Shown here piece after piece: positions 1 to 6,300 of a stretch of 6,827 bases of DNA. The position numbers were made by a program, and so were the translations under genes. Positions within the stretch are counted from its first letter, which is position 1; each line of letters opens with the position of its first letter. The notes below the pieces were generated by a model. That model was given only the letters and a program-made list of their open reading frames with translations. It ran no database searches and was not told where the DNA came from. Location: contig JAQUPC010000111.1 of assembly GCA_028716765.1 (NCBI GenBank), positions 1-6,827 of the forward strand, in the 5' to 3' direction. Source of the DNA: Alphaproteobacteria bacterium (GTDB lineage Bacteria; Pseudomonadota; Alphaproteobacteria; UBA9219).

Positions 1-60
1 GAGACTGCGGGTGCCGGGTCGACCGGCTTAAAGTTGCCAGCAATAGACGGGTTGAAATGA
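1..60 (+). promoter_or_regulatory. Putative L10 (rplJ) mRNA leader, left-truncated
   Basis: This is the expected place for the autoregulatory RNA leader that binds the L10-L7/L12 complex and represses rplJL translation. A perfect 5-bp stem GCCGG/CCGGC (13-17 with 23-27, loop GTCGA) is flanked by GAGACTGCGGGTG on the left and by CCAGCAATAGACGGG on the right. From memory this resembles the purine-rich kink-turn surroundings of alphaproteobacterial L10 leaders. The 5' part of the structure is probably outside the window. The assignment rests on position and remembered motif resemblance, not on a covariance search. It sits unusually far (about 240 bases) from the rplJ start codon because a palindromic element lies in between. 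Confidence 0.5.
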
Positions 61-152
61 CGAAGCGCTTGCGGTCCCTGTGCCGCTTGTTGAAACCATG
101 TTTCATCCCGGCGCGCGTTTCGACTCTTCTCCCCGGATAGAAAAAGTTTTGT
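61..152 (+). promoter_or_regulatory. rplJ leader segment with a small hairpin
   Basis: This is a non-coding leader stretch between the putative L10 site and the palindromic repeat. It holds a perfect 6-bp stem TGAAAC/GTTTCA (91-96 with 100-105, loop CAT). Just before it is a weaker GCGG/CCGC pairing (71-74 with 83-86). No T-run follows the hairpin, so it is not an obvious terminator. It may be part of the leader fold that couples L10 binding to rplJ translation, but that role is inferred. Confidence 0.3.
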
Positions 153-258
153 GTCATTCCCGCGAAAGCGGGAATCCAGTTTAAGCCGCGTCTGCGGCGA
201 TAAGAGTCATATGGCTCGCCGACGCTCGCCGCTGGATCCCCGTTTTCACGGGGATAAC
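153..258. repeat. Composite palindromic REP-like element upstream of rplJ
   Basis: Two hairpins stand in inverted orientation. The left one has an 8-bp perfect stem ATTCCCGC/GCGGGAAT (156-163 with 168-175) closed by a GAAA loop and followed by CCAG. The right one begins with CTGG and has an 8-bp perfect stem ATCCCCGT/ACGGGGAT (236-243 with 248-255, loop TTTC). The outer segments GTCATTCCC...GGAATCCAG and CTGGATCCCC...GGGGATAAC are imperfect reverse complements of one another, so the whole element is an inverted repeat. Between them are a 5-bp hairpin GCCGC/GCGGC (185-198) and a direct repeat of GCTCGCCG. This architecture is typical of REP/BIME-type extragenic palindromes that are present in many copies per genome; copy number cannot be seen here. 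A related array lies after rplL. Confidence 0.75.
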
Positions 259-298
259 GGAAGTTAAGAAGGATAGAAACAACAAAGCGAGGTTTAAC

Positions 299-817
299 AT
301 GAGCACCAATCGCGAAGCCAAGGAGAAACTCGTTGATGTTCTTGGCAAGGATGTCAAGGACGCGGGTCTTCTGGTTATCGTTCAGCAAAACGGGCTGAAC
401 GCCAGCCAAACGCTCGAGTTGCGCCGTGCGATGCGCGCGGCGGGCGTGACGATGAAGGTCGGCAAGAACACGCTGACGCGGCGCGCCATCAAGGGCACCG
501 CGCTCGAAGGACTGATGCCGTATCTGAAGGGGCCGACGGCGCTTGCGTTTTCGAAAGACCCTGTCGCGGCGGCCAAGGTTGCGGCCGAGTTCGCCAAGAA
601 AAACGACAAGCTCAAGATTGTCGCGGCGGCGATGGGCAACAAGATATTGGACGCCAAGGGCGCTATGGTGCTGGCGACGCTACCGTCGCTGGATGAATTG
701 CGTGGCAAGATGATCGGACTGATTTTGGCCCCGGCGACGAAGATTGCCGGTGTGCTGCAGGCTCCGGCTGGTCAGCTGGCTCGCGTTATGTCGGCGCGCA
801 GCAAGCAGGCGGCGTGA
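299..817 (+). CDS. rplJ: 50S ribosomal protein L10
   Basis: L10 anchors the flexible L7/L12 stalk to 23S rRNA near the GTPase-associated centre, and in many bacteria it represses its own mRNA. The product is 172 residues, normal for the family. The N-terminal rRNA-binding domain shows LRRAMRAAG (41-49), KVGKNTLTRRAI (53-64) and LKGPTALAF (76-84). LPSLDELRGKMIGL (128-141) leads into the C-terminal helix (about 148-168) that holds the L7/L12 dimers. The segment that usually reads like HYxGLTV is QQNGLNA here (29-35), a lineage-specific divergence. The ATG at 299 is supported by GAGG at 289-292 with six bases of spacing. rplL follows after 44 bases, as in the classic stalk operon. Expression is probably controlled by the upstream leader. 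Confidence 0.97.
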   Translation: MSTNREAKEKLVDVLGKDVKDAGLLVIVQQNGLNASQTLELRRAMRAAGVTMKVGKNTLTRRAIKGTALEGLMPYLKGPTALAFSKDPVAAAKVAAEFAKKNDKLKIVAAAMGNKILDAKGAMVLATLPSLDELRGKMIGLILAPATKIAGVLQAPAGQLARVMSARSKQAA

Positions 818-861
818 AGAATTGTGGATCAACAACAAACGTTAACTGAAGGAGAAGTAAA

Positions 862-1233
862 ATGGCTAAACTTGAAAAAATCGTTGAAGAGCTTTCGGGT
901 CTGACCGTCATCGAGGCGGCCGAGCTGTCGAAGATGCTGGAAGAAAAATGGGGCGTCAGCGCGGCGGCTCCGGTTGCCATGGCGGCTGCAGCTGGCCCGG
1001 CGGCGGCAGCGGCGGAAGAGCAGACCGAGTTCACGGTTGTTCTCGCCAAGGCCGGTGACAAGAAGATCGAAGTCATTAAGGAAGTCCGTGCCATCACGGG
1101 CCTGGGCCTCAAGGAAGCCAAGGATCTCGTCGAAGGCGCGCCGAAGACCGTCAAGGAAGGCGTGTCGAAGGCCGATGCCGACAAGTTCAAGAAGCAGCTC
1201 GAAGCCGCCGGCGCTACGGTTGAAGTGAAGTAA
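862..1233 (+). CDS. rplL: 50S ribosomal protein L7/L12
   Basis: L7/L12 is the multicopy acidic stalk protein that recruits EF-Tu, EF-G, IF2 and release factors and stimulates their GTPase activity. The 123-residue product has the three expected parts. The N-terminal dimerisation and L10-binding domain spans about 1-32. An alanine/proline-rich hinge spans about 33-51. The C-terminal factor-binding domain spans about 52-123 and contains KIEVIKEVR (68-76) and [21 protein letters not shown] (80-100), the family signature. AAGGAG at 849-854 lies seven bases before the ATG, stronger than the rplJ site, in keeping with the excess of L12 over L10. The gene ends in TAA, and a palindromic array begins at the last bases of the stop codon. 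Confidence 0.98.
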   Translation: MAKLEKIVEELSGLTVIEAAELSKMLEEKWGVSAAAPVAMAAAAGPAAAAAEEQTEFTVVLAKAGDKKIEVIKEVRAITGLGLKEAKDLVEGAPKTVKEGVSKADADKFKKQLEAAGATVEVK

Positions 1234-1371
1234 GGCGTTTCGTTAGCGAGCCATAGGCGAGCTTACGAAAGCCTTATCCTCGGGGCGTGCGAAGCGCGAA
1301 CCCGTGGATCTGAAAACAAAACTGGATTCCGGCTCGCGCGGCTCACTTTGTTCGCCGCTTAGCCGGAATGA
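1232..1371. repeat. Array of three palindromic REP-like hairpins after rplL
   Basis: Hairpin 1 (1232-1275) pairs AAGGC/GCCTT and TTTCGT/ACGAAA with one bulged G, then AGC/GCT, a symmetric GA/GA internal loop, and GCC/GGC around ATA. Hairpin 2 (1276-1309) pairs ATCC-T-CGGG with CCCG-T-GGAT through one T/T mismatch. Hairpin 3 (1326-1369) has a perfect 9-bp outer stem ATTCCGGCT/AGCCGGAAT, an inner stem GCGGC/GCCGC (1338-1342 with 1354-1358), CTGG on its left and GA on its right. Read on the minus strand, the array shares ATTCC/GGAATCCAG ends, GATAAG and TATGGCTCGC with the element at 153-258, so both look like members of one dispersed family in opposite orientations. Hairpins at this site may also stabilise the rplJL mRNA 3' end. 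Confidence 0.7.
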
Positions 1372-1385
1372 AAGTATGGAAAAAC

Positions 1386-1417
1386 CGGGCGGGGGGCGAC
1401 TCCTGCCCGTTTTTTTT
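1386..1417 (+). terminator. Intrinsic terminator of rplJL
   Basis: A G/C-rich hairpin has a stem CGGGC/GCCCG (1386-1390 with 1405-1409), extended inward by GGGG pairing with CTCC, and is followed directly by eight T residues (1410-1417). Five A residues precede the stem, so the minus strand has a shorter T-run and some bidirectional activity is possible. It lies about 150 bases after the rplL stop. It should end most stalk-operon transcription before the accessory genes and rpoB. Confidence 0.85.
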
Positions 1418-1442
1418 AACCATAAACCTCTCTTGTGCCGTC

Positions 1443-1473
1443 TTGATGGTGCGTCTATTCTCCTTGGTATTAT
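1443..1473 (+). promoter_or_regulatory. Weak candidate promoter for the orphan gene
   Basis: TTGATG (1443-1448) and TATTAT (1468-1473) resemble -35 and -10 boxes but are separated by 19 bases, longer than the usual 17. It lies between the rplJL terminator and the start codon at 1502, where a promoter is needed if the terminator is effective. The evidence is motif resemblance only. Confidence 0.25.
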
Positions 1474-1501
1474 AAAACAGTCATTATCGGGGGATTTTTT
1501 C

Positions 1502-2377
1502 ATGGCTCAGCATGCAATCAATTCGGAAGAGCGGACCGCGCCTCACGGCTATGTGCCTGTAGAGCCGGATATTCGGTCCCGGAATATTTTGGCGGCTTTC
1601 AGGACAGCGGCCGGAATCGTTTTTCAGTTGTCGATGGGCGTGGGGAACGGCGCGGGTTTGTTCTTCAACCCTCGCCATCAATCCGGCGAATGTTATCAGC
1701 TTGGCGGTTATGACCAGGCCAATTGTTACGGAACGCGTTATGTGTTCAGCGCGACGGCGTGCGATATCAAGGCGGGCCTTCTGATAAGCGGTAGATGGGA
1801 TCTGGGCAAGGTGCGCAGAGTGGCTTTGGACATGGAGCCTATTGGCGATAAGGAAGTTGAAGCTTTACAGGAAAAAATACGCGGCGAGTGGAATTTGCTC
1901 GCCCTTCCCAAAGAACGCCGCATCGAATACGCCCTTCATGCCGCCATTATGTCAGAAGGCCAAAGATGCCACCTCGCCATCACGAGAAGGCAATATGGTG
2001 GGGTGCCCGAGCATTGCGCTTACATCATTCCCCACGATTTCTCGGATGGCATTATTGAAATTGGGGTCGATAGAAGTCGATGGGGGTGGGAGGGGGATCT
2101 TTCCGGTGTTGACGAGCATATTCCTCTTGCAACCGGACAAACGGTCAACATACGCCGTTCTTATGACGGCCTGAATATTTACGGGGTCAATATTGACGGG
2201 GAGCGAGCTGAGCTCCTCAACCCTCACCATGCCGAAAGGCTGGCGGGACGGTTGAAGGACGTTCCAGCAGCTTGGACCCCGCTTATTACTCCGGCTGGGG
2301 ACTTATGCGAGCACAAGTGTAGTCCGGCGCGCGTCCTGCGCTGCAACTATCTCCGAGCTACATGCTTCTGTTACTAG
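1502..2377 (+). CDS. Unrecognised 291-residue protein with cysteine-rich C-terminus
   Basis: I do not recognise this protein or its family. The ATG at 1502 is chosen because GGGGGA (1489-1494) sits seven bases upstream; the frame stays open further upstream, but an earlier start would put the terminator and palindromes inside the coding region. There is no evident signal peptide or long membrane segment, and the protein looks soluble. Visible traits are a glycine-rich patch GVGNGAGLFF (46-55), a charged helical stretch about 116-142, and an aromatic patch RSRWGWEGD (191-199). Ten cysteines are present, five of them in the last 23 residues (C269, C273, C281, C288, C290), a spacing that could bind metal or form disulfides but matches no zinc-finger pattern I know. 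Codon use includes AGA, ATA and TTA, which are rarer in its neighbours. It probably has its own promoter and ends at a hairpin terminator. The coding call is fairly firm; the function is unknown. Confidence 0.72.
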   Translation: MAQHAINSEERTAPHGYVPVEPDIRSRNILAAFRTAAGIVFQLSMGVGNGAGLFFNPRHQSGECYQLGGYDQANCYGTRYVFSATACDIKAGLLISGRWDLGKVRRVALDMEPIGDKEVEALQEKIRGEWNLLALPKERRIEYALHAAIMSEGQRCHLAITRRQYGGVPEHCAYIIPHDFSDGIIEIGVDRSRWGWEGDLSGVDEHIPLATGQTVNIRRSYDGLNIYGVNIDGERAELLNPHHAERLAGRLKDVPAAWTPLITPAGDLCEHKCSPARVLRCNYLRATCFCY

Positions 2378-2384
2378 AGGTGAG

Positions 2385-2415
2385 GGGCGGGAGATAACTC
2401 CCGCCCGATTTGTTT
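2385..2415 (+). terminator. Hairpin terminator between convergent genes
   Basis: A perfect 9-bp stem GGGCGGGAG/CTCCCGCCC (2385-2393 with 2398-2406, loop ATAA) is followed by GATTTGTTTA, a broken T-rich tail. It begins eight bases after the stop codon of the orphan gene. Its tail overlaps the stop codon of the convergent VOC gene (2414-2416). On the minus strand no T-run follows the stem, so termination there would be weaker, although the same hairpin could still protect that mRNA end. Confidence 0.75.
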
Positions 2416-2833
2416 AGCAGCAGCAACAGCCTTCTTTCTTCTTACCCATCTTTTCCATATTTTCCTTGTTTTCCATATTGGGCTTCCAGAGGCCGAGGAC
2501 AGCGCCGGTCGGATCCTTGACGATTGAAAACCAGCCGTAGTCTTTAACGGCGGTAGGCTCCTTTATGATCGTGCCGCCCAGTGATTTGGCCTTGTCCGTC
2601 GACGCCTTGAGATCGTCGACCGCAACATAGGGAATCCACGCCGAGGGCATATCGGGTTTTGGGCTCTTCATGATTCCGCCGCCTGTTCCTTCGCCCACGT
2701 TGACCATCGTGTAGCTTTCACCGCTGTCCATTGGCATGTCTTCCAGCTTCCAGTCGAAGAGTGACTTGTAAAAATTCTTCGCCTTGCCGGCATCGGTAGA
2801 GGTCAGCTCTATATGAACAAATGGATTTCCCAT
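2414..2833 (-). CDS. VOC (glyoxalase/bleomycin-resistance-like) family protein with Cys4 tail
   Basis: This is a 139-residue single-chain VOC-fold protein. The start MGNPFVHIEL is chosen because AGGAGG (2845-2840, minus strand) lies six bases before the ATG at 2833; the longer reading with 16 extra residues would place the ribosome binding site inside the gene. Two beta-alpha-beta-beta-beta units are visible. The first is FVHIELTSTDAGKAKNFYKS (5-24) through YTMVNVGEGTGGGIM (41-55). The second is WIPYVAVDDLKASTDKAKSL (66-85) through FSIVKDPTGAVLGLWKP (102-118). H7 fits the first metal-ligand position. The usual acidic ligand near the C-terminal strand appears replaced by glycine (G114 in AVLGLW), so metal-dependent catalysis of the glyoxalase I type is doubtful. 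A charged tail (120-135) ends in four consecutive cysteines (136-139), the only cysteines in the protein. The substrate is unknown. Confidence 0.88.
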   Translation of the reverse strand: MGNPFVHIELTSTDAGKAKNFYKSLFDWKLEDMPMDSGESYTMVNVGEGTGGGIMKSPKPDMPSAWIPYVAVDDLKASTDKAKSLGGTIIKEPTAVKDYGWFSIVKDPTGAVLGLWKPNMENKENMEKMGKKKEGCCCC

Positions 2834-2902
2834 GATCATCCTCCTGTTGTTTTGGGGCCGGTTCAATGTTGGGGGCTTCATCGTGAAAGGGTGACGAAGA
2901 AT

Positions 2903-2943
2903 ATAATATCACTATTCGCTATCTTTAAGTAAAATAATTTACT
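2903..2943 (-). promoter_or_regulatory. Candidate VOC-gene promoter with overlapping inverted repeat
   Basis: On the minus strand, TTACTT (2932-2927) and TATTAT (2908-2903) resemble -35 and -10 boxes with an 18-base spacer, about 70 bases before the VOC start codon. A perfect inverted repeat AGTAAA/TTTACT (2928-2933 with 2938-2943, spacer ATAA) overlaps the -35 box and could be an operator. The region is very AT-rich (about 23% GC over 2901-3000 by hand count), so chance matches are easy and the call is weak. Confidence 0.25.
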
Positions 2944-3310
2944 ATAGAGTATAATACGGTATATAACCTTAATTATAATGCGGATAATGATCAACGATTA
3001 CGTAAATCTACTTAAGGAAATTATCCTTATAGGGGGCTGCCAGTTTCAGGTAAATCGCTATCCTTTCCGTCTCGTCCTCTCTTATCGCGCCTATATTATC
3101 AACATAGGTATAAATACCTACCATTTGAGGCCATTATTAGTATAAGGACAAAAATATATTTCTTGCTGAAAGGCAACTCAAACCCCATATAAACCTCGAA
3201 TTAAATCAGCCTGGAAAGCATCGGATTCGTTATTCCGGTCAAGCTCGCAACGCGGGCGCGCGCCGGATGTTCGTTTGTGTTCCGCGAGGGCTAATACGGC
3301 AGAAAAAGGA

Positions 3311-3329
3311 ATGCCCGGTTTGCGGGCAT
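3311..3329. repeat. REP-like hairpin in the rpoB leader
   Basis: A perfect 7-bp stem ATGCCCG/CGGGCAT (3311-3317 with 3323-3329, loop GTTTG) lies 23 bases before the rpoB start codon. Read on the minus strand with its flanks (GTCATGCCCGC...GGGCATTCC) it resembles the GTCATTCCCGC...GGGAATCC hairpin before rplJ. On the minus strand the stem is followed by TCCTTTTTCT, so it could end antisense transcription. On the plus strand no T-run follows. It may affect rpoB translation, because the ribosome binding site begins 12 bases after the stem. Confidence 0.55.
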
Positions 3330-3352
3330 GACTCAACTAGTGAGAGGCAAGT

Positions 3353-6300
3353 ATGGCACAGAATGTTCCCGTCGTTGCGTTGGGCAAGAGTTTCACTGGC
3401 CGGAATAAAATCCGCAAGAGCTTTGGCCGGATTCCGGAAGTGGCGGAGATGCCGAACCTGATCGAGGTTCAGAGGCGTTCCTACGAGAACTTTTTGCAGA
3501 TGGACGTTCCTCACGCCCAACGCCAGCGCATGGGCCTGCAAGAGGTTCTGTCGGCGGCTTTCCCGATTAAGGATTTTGCCGAGCGCGCCGTTCTTGATTT
3601 TGTCGGCTATGAGCTTGAGCAACCCAAATACGACGTGGAGGAATGCCAGCAGCGCGGGATGACTTACGCCGCGCCGCTTAAGGTGACCTTGCGCCTCACG
3701 GTTTTCGACGTCGATGAAACCACGGGCGTCAAGTCGATCCGCGATATCAAGGAACAGGACGTTTACATGGGCGACATGCCGCTCATGACGGCCAACGGCA
3801 CCTTCGTCATCAATGGCACCGAGCGCGTTATCGTAAGCCAGATGCACCGCAGCCCCGGCGTGTTCTTCGATCACGACAAGGGCAAGAGCCATTCGTCGGG
3901 CAAATACCTGTTTGCCGCGCGCATCATTCCCTATCGCGGTTCATGGCTGGATTTCGAATTCGACGCCAAGGATCTTGTGTATGTGCGTATCGACCGCCGC
4001 CGCAAGCTTCCGGTGACGACGCTTCTTTACGCCCTCGAAAGCTCCGAGACGGAAAAACTTCGCGCACGTCGCAGCAAGGACGGCAAGCCTCTGGCGCTTC
4101 ATGAAATCCAGGGCATGTCGAAGGAAGAGATCCTCGCCTCCTTCTATGAAACAATCACCTATAAGCGCGTCAAAAACGGCTGGACGACGGTTTTCAATCC
4201 GGATCGCATGAAGGGGCAGAAGCTCCTCACCGATCTGTTGGACGCTAAAAACGGAAAGGTCGTTGTTGAGGCCGGCACAAAGATGACGCCCCGCCTTGCC
4301 GCCAAGTTGATCGAAAAAGGGCTTAAGGAAGTCCTCGTCAAGGCCGAGGAACTTGTCGGGCAATACCTCGCCTCCGACATGATCGACGAAAAAACCGGGA
4401 CCGTTCTTTTCGAGGCCGGTGATGAATTGAACATGACGTTGATCGAGTTGCTTGAGGAATCCGGCATTAAGGAAATGCCCGTTCTGGCTATCGACCATAT
4501 CAATGTCGGACCCTATATCCGTAACACGCTGGCCGCCGACAAGAACGCAACGCGCGAGGACGCGCTGATCGACATTTACCGCGTCATGCGTCCCGGTGAG
4601 CCGCCAACAGTGGAATCGGCCGAAGGGCTGTTCTACGGCATGTTCTTCGACAAGGAGCGCTACGATCTTTCGCCGGTCGGCCGCGTTAAGATGAACGCCC
4701 GCCTCGGCTTCAAGACGGACGATCAACTCCGCGTGCTGCGCAAGGAAGACATACTGAAGATTCTACGCATTCTGGTCGATTTGAAAGACGGACGCGGCGA
4801 GATCGATGACATCGACCATCTCGGCAACCGCCGTGTGCGTTCGGTCGGCGAGCTGATGGAAAACCAGTATCGCCTCGGCCTGTTGCGCATGGAACGCGCC
4901 ATTCGCGAACGTATGAGCTCGATTGAAATCGACACGGTCATGCCGCACGACCTCATCAACGCCAAGCCGGCGGCCGCCGTCGTGCGCGAATTCTTCGGTT
5001 CGTCGCAACTCAGCCAGTTCATGGACCAGACGAACCCCTTGTCCGAAATCACGCACAAGCGGCGCGTTTCGGCCCTTGGGCCGGGCGGCCTGACGCGCGA
5101 ACGCGCGGGCTTCGAAGTGCGCGACGTGCATCCGACGCACTATGGCCGCATCTGCCCGATTGAAACGCCGGAAGGACCGAACATCGGCCTTATCAACTCG
5201 CTGGCGACGTATGCCCGCGTAAATCAGTACGGCTTTATCGAAAGCCCTTACCGCCGCGTGAAGAACGCCAAGGTGACGGCTGAAGTCGTTTACCTCTCCG
5301 CGATGGAAGAGGGGCAATACACCATCGCCCAGGCCAACGCCGAGATGGACAAAAACGGCAAGTTCGCCAACGAAACCGTCATTGCGCGCAAAGGCGGCGA
5401 GAACATCGTGGCCCCCGTCGAGACGGTGGACTTCATCGACGTGTCGCCGAAGCAGATCGTCTCGGTGGCGGCGGCGCTTATTCCGTTCCTCGAGAACGAC
5501 GACGCCAACCGCGCGTTGATGGGCTCGAACATGCAACGCCAGGCCGTGCCGTTGTTGCGCAACGACGCGCCGCTGGTCGGCACGGGCATGGAAGGCATCG
5601 TGGCGCGGGATTCCGGCGTGGCGATTGCCGCCAAGCGTTCCGGTATGGTCGATCAGGTGGACGCGACGCGCATCGTCATTCGCGCGACGGAAGACGCCGA
5701 TGCGGCGGCTCCGGGCGTCGACATCTACAGCATGTTGAAGTTCCAGCGTTCGAACCAGAGCACCTGCATCACGCAGCGTCCGATCGTGCGCGTGGGCGAC
5801 GTCGTGAAGAAGGGCGACATTATCGCCGACGGTCCTTCGACGGATATGGGCGAGCTGGCGCTTGGCCGGAACGTGCTGGTCGCGTTCATGCCGTGGAACG
5901 GCTACAACTTCGAAGACTCGATCCTCATTTCCGAACGCATCGTGTCCGAAGACGTCTTTTCCTCGATACACATCGAGGAATTCGAGGTTATGGCCCGCGA
6001 TACCAAACTCGGGCAGGAAGAAATTACACGCGACATTCCGAACGTCGGCGAGGAAGCGCTCAAGAACCTCGACGAAGCGGGCATCGTTTACATCGGCGCC
6101 GAGGTCAATCCGGGCGACATCCTGATCGGCAAGGTGACGCCGAAAGGCGAAAGCCCGATGACCCCGGAAGAAAAACTGTTGCGCGCGATCTTCGGCGAAA
6201 AAGCCGCCGACGTGCGCGACACCTCGCTCCGTTTGCCCCCTGGGGTGACGGGCACGATCGTCGAGGTGCGCGTGTTCTCGCGCCGCGGCGTCGAGAAGGA

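Larger units (their letters stand above)
2882..3352. other. AT-rich spacer before rpoB, no convincing gene
   Basis: This 471-base region is clearly poorer in G+C than the coding DNA around it: about 23% over 2901-3000, 43% over 3001-3100 and 33% over 3101-3200 by hand count. It must hold the start of rpoB transcription if the terminator after rplL works. One candidate is TTGCTG (3163-3168) with TATAAA (3188-3193), though the 19-base spacing is long. Short perfect inverted repeats are TAAGGA/TCCTTA (3013-3018 with 3024-3029) and TAGGTA/TACCTA (3105-3110 with 3115-3120, spacer TAAA). From about 3232 the composition becomes G/C-rich, with a degenerate palindrome ATTCCGG...CCGGAT (3232-3268) that resembles the repeat family seen after rplL. 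Two overlapping short reading frames on opposite strands (2978-3145 and 3124-3008) lack ribosome binding sites. Confidence 0.6.

Noticed and set aside
153..258. A CRISPR array or tRNA upstream of rplJ
   Set aside because: The repeats are inverted rather than regularly spaced direct repeats, and no cloverleaf or anticodon arm can be drawn.
974..1228. An 84-residue Arg/Ser-rich frame inside rplL
   Set aside because: It is a frame-shifted reading of rplL with low-complexity composition and no independent ribosome binding site.
1304..1501. A 66-residue upstream extension of the orphan protein in the same frame
   Set aside because: It would run through palindrome hairpin 3 and the intrinsic terminator (its start codon sits in hairpin 2) and has no good ribosome binding site; the ATG at 1502 has GGGGGA seven bases upstream.
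2834..2881. Longer N-terminus for the VOC protein
   Set aside because: The AGGAGG at 2845-2840 is ideally spaced for the ATG at 2833 and would lie inside the gene if the start were further upstream; the extra residues are not part of the VOC fold.
1234..3352. A classical insertion sequence or integron in the rplL-rpoB gap
   Set aside because: No transposase or integrase gene, no attachment-site motif and no paired terminal repeats flanking the two genes were found.
3239..3892. A 217-residue minus-strand open frame over the rpoB start
   Set aside because: It is antisense to well-conserved rpoB codons and shows no family signature.
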